A DNA stretch of 36,320 nucleotides from NCBI GenBank assembly GCA_040307645.1, contig JAWRJF010000056.1, forward strand, positions 1-36,320, given 5' to 3'. Both the position numbers and the translations under genes were made by a program. The notes beneath the pieces were generated by a model, which was not told the DNA's origin, did no database searches, and saw only the letters and a list, made by a program, of their open reading frames with translations. Each line of letters opens with the position of its first letter. Position 1 is the stretch's first letter. Below, piece after piece: positions 33,682 through 36,320 of the stretch. This DNA is from JAVXAG01 sp040307645. Its GTDB lineage: Bacteria > Bacillota > Clostridia > Peptostreptococcales > Anaerovoracaceae.

Positions 33682-33775
33682 GTAGTAGTGGACGCAATAT
33701 TGCACCGCGGTAAGACCTTCGTTCATAAGCAACATCCCATCTTATGACACTTAACGCACAATATTTACTCTACTG
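33682..33775 (-). promoter_or_regulatory. Tetrahydrofolate (THF) riboswitch
   Basis: Read on the minus strand the leader contains the conserved THF aptamer blocks: AGTAGAG, then TGCGTTAAGTGTCAT, AGATGGGATGTTGC, GAACGAAGG, ACCGCGGTGCAATATTGCG and CCACTACT. P1 is AGTAG with CTACT. The order and bases match the known folT-type THF riboswitches of Clostridia. The aptamer starts right at the expected transcription start of the promoter at 33782-33810. These riboswitches usually lower expression when reduced folates are abundant. Confidence 0.93.
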
Positions 33776-33781
33776 AAATTA

Positions 33782-33810
33782 ATAATATCATAGCAAATCT
33801 TGTCTTGCAA
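33782..33810 (-). promoter_or_regulatory. Sigma-A promoter of the THF riboswitch-folT unit
   Basis: On the minus strand TTGCAA (33810-33805), a 17-base spacer and TATTAT (33787-33782). Transcription would start near 33775, the first base of the THF aptamer. Confidence 0.72.
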
Positions 33811-33817
33811 CATATAA

Positions 33818-34201
33818 TCAAAAAATATTTTCTAGATTAAGAGTTTCATTTTTATGAAGAAATATTAACTGCTCTTTTAGGCAGTTTAACTCGCCACTTC
33901 CATTAGATACATCTTTTGCCTTTATATATTTTATTGTTTTACTAAAGGTAAAATCTATTTCGTTTATTGTTTCGGTATCTAAGAAGAAAGAGGCTACCTT
34001 CTTATATTTATGCCAGTTTGAGTTTATGTTGGAAAAATCCTCATATGCATCGCTCCAATTTTCTTCTTCTATTTCCACCATTATTTCATCGTCGATTCTT
34101 TTAATAGATTGGTGCAAATAATTATCGGAATAATTATAAAAGATAAGCCATCCACCAATTAAGATTATAAGACAGATAATAGAGGTGATTAGTGATCGCA
34201 T
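33818..34201 (-). CDS. DUF4363 family small membrane protein
   Basis: A 127-residue protein with one N-terminal transmembrane helix (about 5-24) and a helical, charged outer part (DDEIMVEIEEENWSDAYEDF, NWHKYKKVASFFLD). It fits the DUF4363 family, which in clostridia is commonly paired with DUF421 proteins. The start codon overlaps the stop of the DUF421 gene (TAATG), so the two are translationally coupled and probably form a membrane pair. The function is unknown. Confidence 0.8.
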   Translation of the reverse strand: MRSLITSIICLIILIGGWLIFYNYSDNYLHQSIKRIDDEIMVEIEEENWSDAYEDFSNINSNWHKYKKVASFFLDTETINEIDFTFSKTIKYIKAKDVSNGSGELNCLKEQLIFLHKNETLNLENIF

Positions 34202-34914
34202 TATTCAACCTCCGTTTTATCTTCTGAAAAATTTTGCCCTTTTTCCGGGGTGGTAAAAATGTGTATGTTTCTTTTACTGTCAGCAAAGGCAACAAATATT
34301 TCCTTCATGTTTTTAACACTAGCCTTTTTCATCTCGGCATTAAGATCTTCCGTGGTTAAAGAAACTCTCTCCAAATTCTTTTTGTACAAAAAACCGTCGC
34401 TGACAAGGACAAGGGGCATGAGTTCCTCTTTTTGGGTTAAACCTATATCTTCAGGTGTCAAAGGCCTTTTGCTTGACTTAGGTATAACAGTAAGCTCACC
34501 ATTAGACTCAAGGACCGCGTACTCTACATCAGCAATAGATGGACAATCTTCAAGTCTTAACTGTTCCGCAAGGTCGTTAATGCTGATTCTTAACCTTGAC
34601 ATTTCTTTTACATTTATTTTTCCTTCCTCTATTAAGATACTAGGTTTACCACTGATAAAGGTTTTGAAAAATTCACTTTTTATGGATAAATAAGATATAG
34701 ACACTTGTAAGAATAAAAGAGTGAAAATGGCAATAACTCCGTTAATCAAAGATGCAGTTGTAGAATCTATAGGTATTGCTGCAAGCTCTGCGATCATAAA
34801 AAGTATGACCATTTGAAATGGGGACATTTTAGATAGCTCCGATTTCCCCATTATTCTAATAGCAATTAATACAACTGTATACAAAATAATAGTTCTAACA
34901 AAAACAATAATCAA
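34201..34914 (-). CDS. DUF421 (YetF-like) membrane protein
   Basis: A 237-residue protein with three N-terminal transmembrane helices (within the first 75 residues) and a soluble C-terminal YetF-like domain. Typical signatures are RIMGKSELSKMSPFQMVILF near the N-terminus and GKPSILIEEGKINVKEMSRL in the middle. A longer frame begins with TTG at 34929, but its second and third codons are AGGAGG, the ribosome binding site, so I place the start at the TTG at 34914, six bases after it. In Bacillus, YetF-type proteins are membrane-associated and some appear in spores; the molecular role is not established. It pairs with the DUF4363 gene downstream. Confidence 0.86.
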   Translation of the reverse strand: MIIVFVRTIILYTVVLIAIRIMGKSELSKMSPFQMVILFMIAELAAIPIDSTTASLINGVIAIFTLLFLQVSISYLSIKSEFFKTFISGKPSILIEEGKINVKEMSRLRISINDLAEQLRLEDCPSIADVEYAVLESNGELTVIPKSSKRPLTPEDIGLTQKEELMPLVLVSDGFLYKKNLERVSLTTEDLNAEMKKASVKNMKEIFVAFADSKRNIHIFTTPEKGQNFSEDKTEVE

Positions 34915-34944
34915 AATTAACCTCCTCAAAATTTATATTAACTA

Positions 34945-34973
34945 TTGTTTACTATTTTTGCCTTTGGTATACT
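34945..34973 (+). promoter_or_regulatory. Sigma-A promoter of the MFS gene
   Basis: TTGTTT (34945-34950), a 17-base spacer and TATACT (34968-34973) lie 30 bases before the MFS start codon. It lies in the short divergent gap with the DUF421 gene. Confidence 0.7.
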
Positions 34974-35003
34974 AAATATTAGTGAAAAACGGATAGGAGA
35001 AAT

Positions 35004-36191
35004 ATGAACAACGAACTGAAATACAAATTAATGTACATGTTTACATACGCCCCCGTAGGCATAATAAGCCCTTTGATAGGTCAATATATGAGTCAGATTG
35101 GGTTTAGCGGAACACAAATTGGAACTGTTACTGCCATAAGTACGGCGGTTGCAGTATTTGCATCTACGTTTTGGGGAAAAAAATACTCCAACTGTAAAGA
35201 CGGAAGAAAAGTAATTCTTTTTTTATGCTTAGCGGCAAGCATAGCAGCACTAATAAGTTCTTATATTACTTCATTTATATTATTTACAATAATGTATGGA
35301 ATAATGTATTTTTTCCAAGGGCCTATAATGGGGCTGTCTGATGCAATGGTATTAGAAGACAAACAAAACTTTTCATCTATTAGGTTATGGGGAGCAATAG
35401 GATATGCAGCGGCGGTATTTATTGCAGGGCGAATAGGACAAAGCATAGGGCTGGACAAAATATTTATAATGTACTTAGCAACATATCTTGTAGGTGGCGG
35501 TTTCGCTATGTCTATAAAGCATTTAAATAAAAATGATACAATTTCGGAACAGGATCCTAAAATCGATAGAATAGGATTTAAACATCTTCTTAAAGAAAAG
35601 AAAACTCTTCAATTGATTCTTTGTGGAATTTTTATCTTTGGGACAAATGTTGCTAATAATACATACTATGGGTTTTTGTTTAGAGATGGCGGAGGTACCG
35701 TTGCAGGTATTGGGCTTGTTTTCTTGTTAATGGTAGGAAGTGAAGCACCATTTATGGGACTAGCTCCTAAATTAGCATTAAAGTTTACGCAAGAAAAACT
35801 AATAGCGATTGCAATATTAATTTCTGCATTAAGATTTGGATGGTACGCTACAGGACCTAGTTATCAATGGTTAATAGCTACATTTTTTCTTCAAGGAGCA
35901 GTAAATGGTATAATATTAGTTGAATATATGAAATACATTTCTTCGGTTGTAAACCCAAGGCTAATTGGGATTGCAGTATCAGCATTCTATGCTATCAGCT
36001 CTAATGGAGGGACAATTCTATGTAACTTCTTTGGCGGGATGATAATGGATAAAATGGGAAGTACCGGAGTATACGGTTTTTTCTCTATCTTAAATGTTAT
36101 CGGTTTAATACTGTATTTAGGTTTCAAACTAGATAAACCAAAGAGAGAGAAAAATGTCGAAAAAGGTATTGACAAAAGCAAGAAAAGATAG
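35004..36191 (+). CDS. MFS transporter (MFS_1-like / LacY-nucleoside symporter type)
   Basis: A 395-residue protein with about 12 transmembrane helices in two halves joined by a charged loop near 185-195 (NKNDTISEQDPKIDRIGF). The N-terminal YAPVGIISPLIGQYMSQIGF with FSGTQIGTV, and the SSIRLWGAIGYAAAVFIAG segment (RxWGxxGY), are typical of the MFS_1-like group that includes LacY, NupG-type and 3-phenylpropionate carriers. The substrate cannot be told from sequence. AGGAG precedes the ATG and a promoter lies at 34945. Its last 40 bases contain the first of two tandem strong promoters facing out of the window. Confidence 0.86.
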   Translation: MNNELKYKLMYMFTYAPVGIISPLIGQYMSQIGFSGTQIGTVTAISTAVAVFASTFWGKKYSNCKDGRKVILFLCLAASIAALISSYITSFILFTIMYGIMYFFQGPIMGLSDAMVLEDKQNFSSIRLWGAIGYAAAVFIAGRIGQSIGLDKIFIMYLATYLVGGGFAMSIKHLNKNDTISEQDPKIDRIGFKHLLKEKKTLQLILCGIFIFGTNVANNTYYGFLFRDGGGTVAGIGLVFLLMVGSEAPFMGLAPKLALKFTQEKLIAIAILISALRFGWYATGPSYQWLIATFFLQGAVNGIILVEYMKYISSVVNPRLIGIAVSAFYAISSNGGTILCNFFGGMIMDKMGSTGVYGFFSILNVIGLILYLGFKLDKPKREKNVEKGIDKSKKR

Positions 36192-36197
36192 TAATAT
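36169..36197 (+). promoter_or_regulatory. Upstream copy (P1) of tandem strong promoters
   Basis: A perfect TTGACA (36169-36174), a 17-base spacer and TAATAT (36192-36197), overlapping the end of the MFS gene. The sequence around it (GTCGAAAAA before, ACAAGCT and TCTCAAAGAGA after) closely repeats at 36251-36316. Confidence 0.75.
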
Positions 36198-36264
36198 AGA
36201 CAAGCTATCTCAAAGAGATGCGAAACAGACTAAAATAAATAAATAAAAAAGTCGAAAAAAGCAT

Positions 36265-36293
36265 TTGACAAGTAAGGAAATAGATGATATACT
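36265..36293 (+). promoter_or_regulatory. Downstream copy (P2) of tandem strong promoters
   Basis: A perfect TTGACA (36265-36270), a 17-base spacer and TATACT (36288-36293), followed by TCAAGCTGTCGCAAAGAAA. It lies 96 bases from P1 and shares its flanks. Tandem near-copies with perfect -35 boxes are typical of rRNA or tRNA operons in Clostridia, but the transcribed gene is outside the window. Confidence 0.8.
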
Positions 36294-36320
36294 AGTCAAG
36301 CTGTCGCAAAGAAAAGCAGT

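Noticed and set aside
36154..36246. Thirty-codon frame MSKKVLTKARKDSN at the right edge
   Set aside because: It overlaps the end of the MFS gene and the P1 promoter elements, lacks a good ribosome binding site and resembles nothing known.
1..36320. CRISPR arrays, insertion sequences, prophage genes or tRNA genes
   Set aside because: No regularly spaced direct repeats, transposase or integrase frames, or tRNA-like cloverleaf sequences were seen in the window.

Overview
The window is AT-rich and comes from a low-GC, Gram-positive, endospore-forming anaerobe of the Clostridia type. Supporting signs are spoVG, spoVT and a SpoVB-like flippase, strong AGGAGG ribosome binding sites, TTG and GTG starts, signal peptides and a lipobox, and a cobalamin and a folate riboswitch. 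Gene order from purR/spoVG to the S4-domain gene follows the purR-spoVG-glmU-prs-pth-mfd-spoVT-yabM-yabN-yabO order of Bacillus subtilis, with rearrangements. An assignment near Eubacteriales/Anaerovoracaceae is only a guess.

Region 1 (1-4642): the tail of a membrane protein, then a 1400-residue secreted protein with a transcobalamin-like DUF4430 domain, closed by a strong terminator.

Region 2 (4655-19520): the accessory highlight. A promoter, a class-I-like cobalamin riboswitch and a riboswitch-proximal terminator precede nine tightly packed genes. They encode an ExbB/TolQ/MotA-like channel, a small DUF2149 protein whose membrane helix resembles ExbD/TolR, a giant GLUG/InlB-repeat surface protein, a membrane-anchored DUF4430 protein, a MoxR ATPase, a DUF58 protein, a transglutaminase-like membrane protein with Ser where the catalytic Cys is expected, a secreted beta-propeller protein, and a lipoprotein made of squalene-cyclase/transcobalamin-like alpha-alpha repeats. 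The two halves of animal intrinsic factor/transcobalamin (alpha barrel and beta domain) thus appear on separate surface proteins under B12 control, next to a putative proton-driven ExbB/ExbD-like pair in what looks like a monoderm cell. I infer a cell-surface corrinoid capture system with its own energising and assembly parts. This is a hypothesis.

Region 3 (19537-33105): housekeeping genes. spoVG and purR are on the minus strand. murC, a GlmU acetyltransferase-only protein, prs, pth and mfd form a plus-strand operon. spoVT is convergent with mfd. An MtaD-type deaminase, a SpoVB-like flippase, mazG, hup and an rqcP-like S4 gene follow, ending in a shared bidirectional terminator.

Region 4 (33085-36320): folT on the minus strand is preceded by a tetrahydrofolate riboswitch and promoter. 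Then come a DUF421/DUF4363 membrane pair and an MFS transporter. The window ends in two tandem near-identical strong promoters, which suggest a stable-RNA (rRNA or tRNA) operon just beyond the edge.
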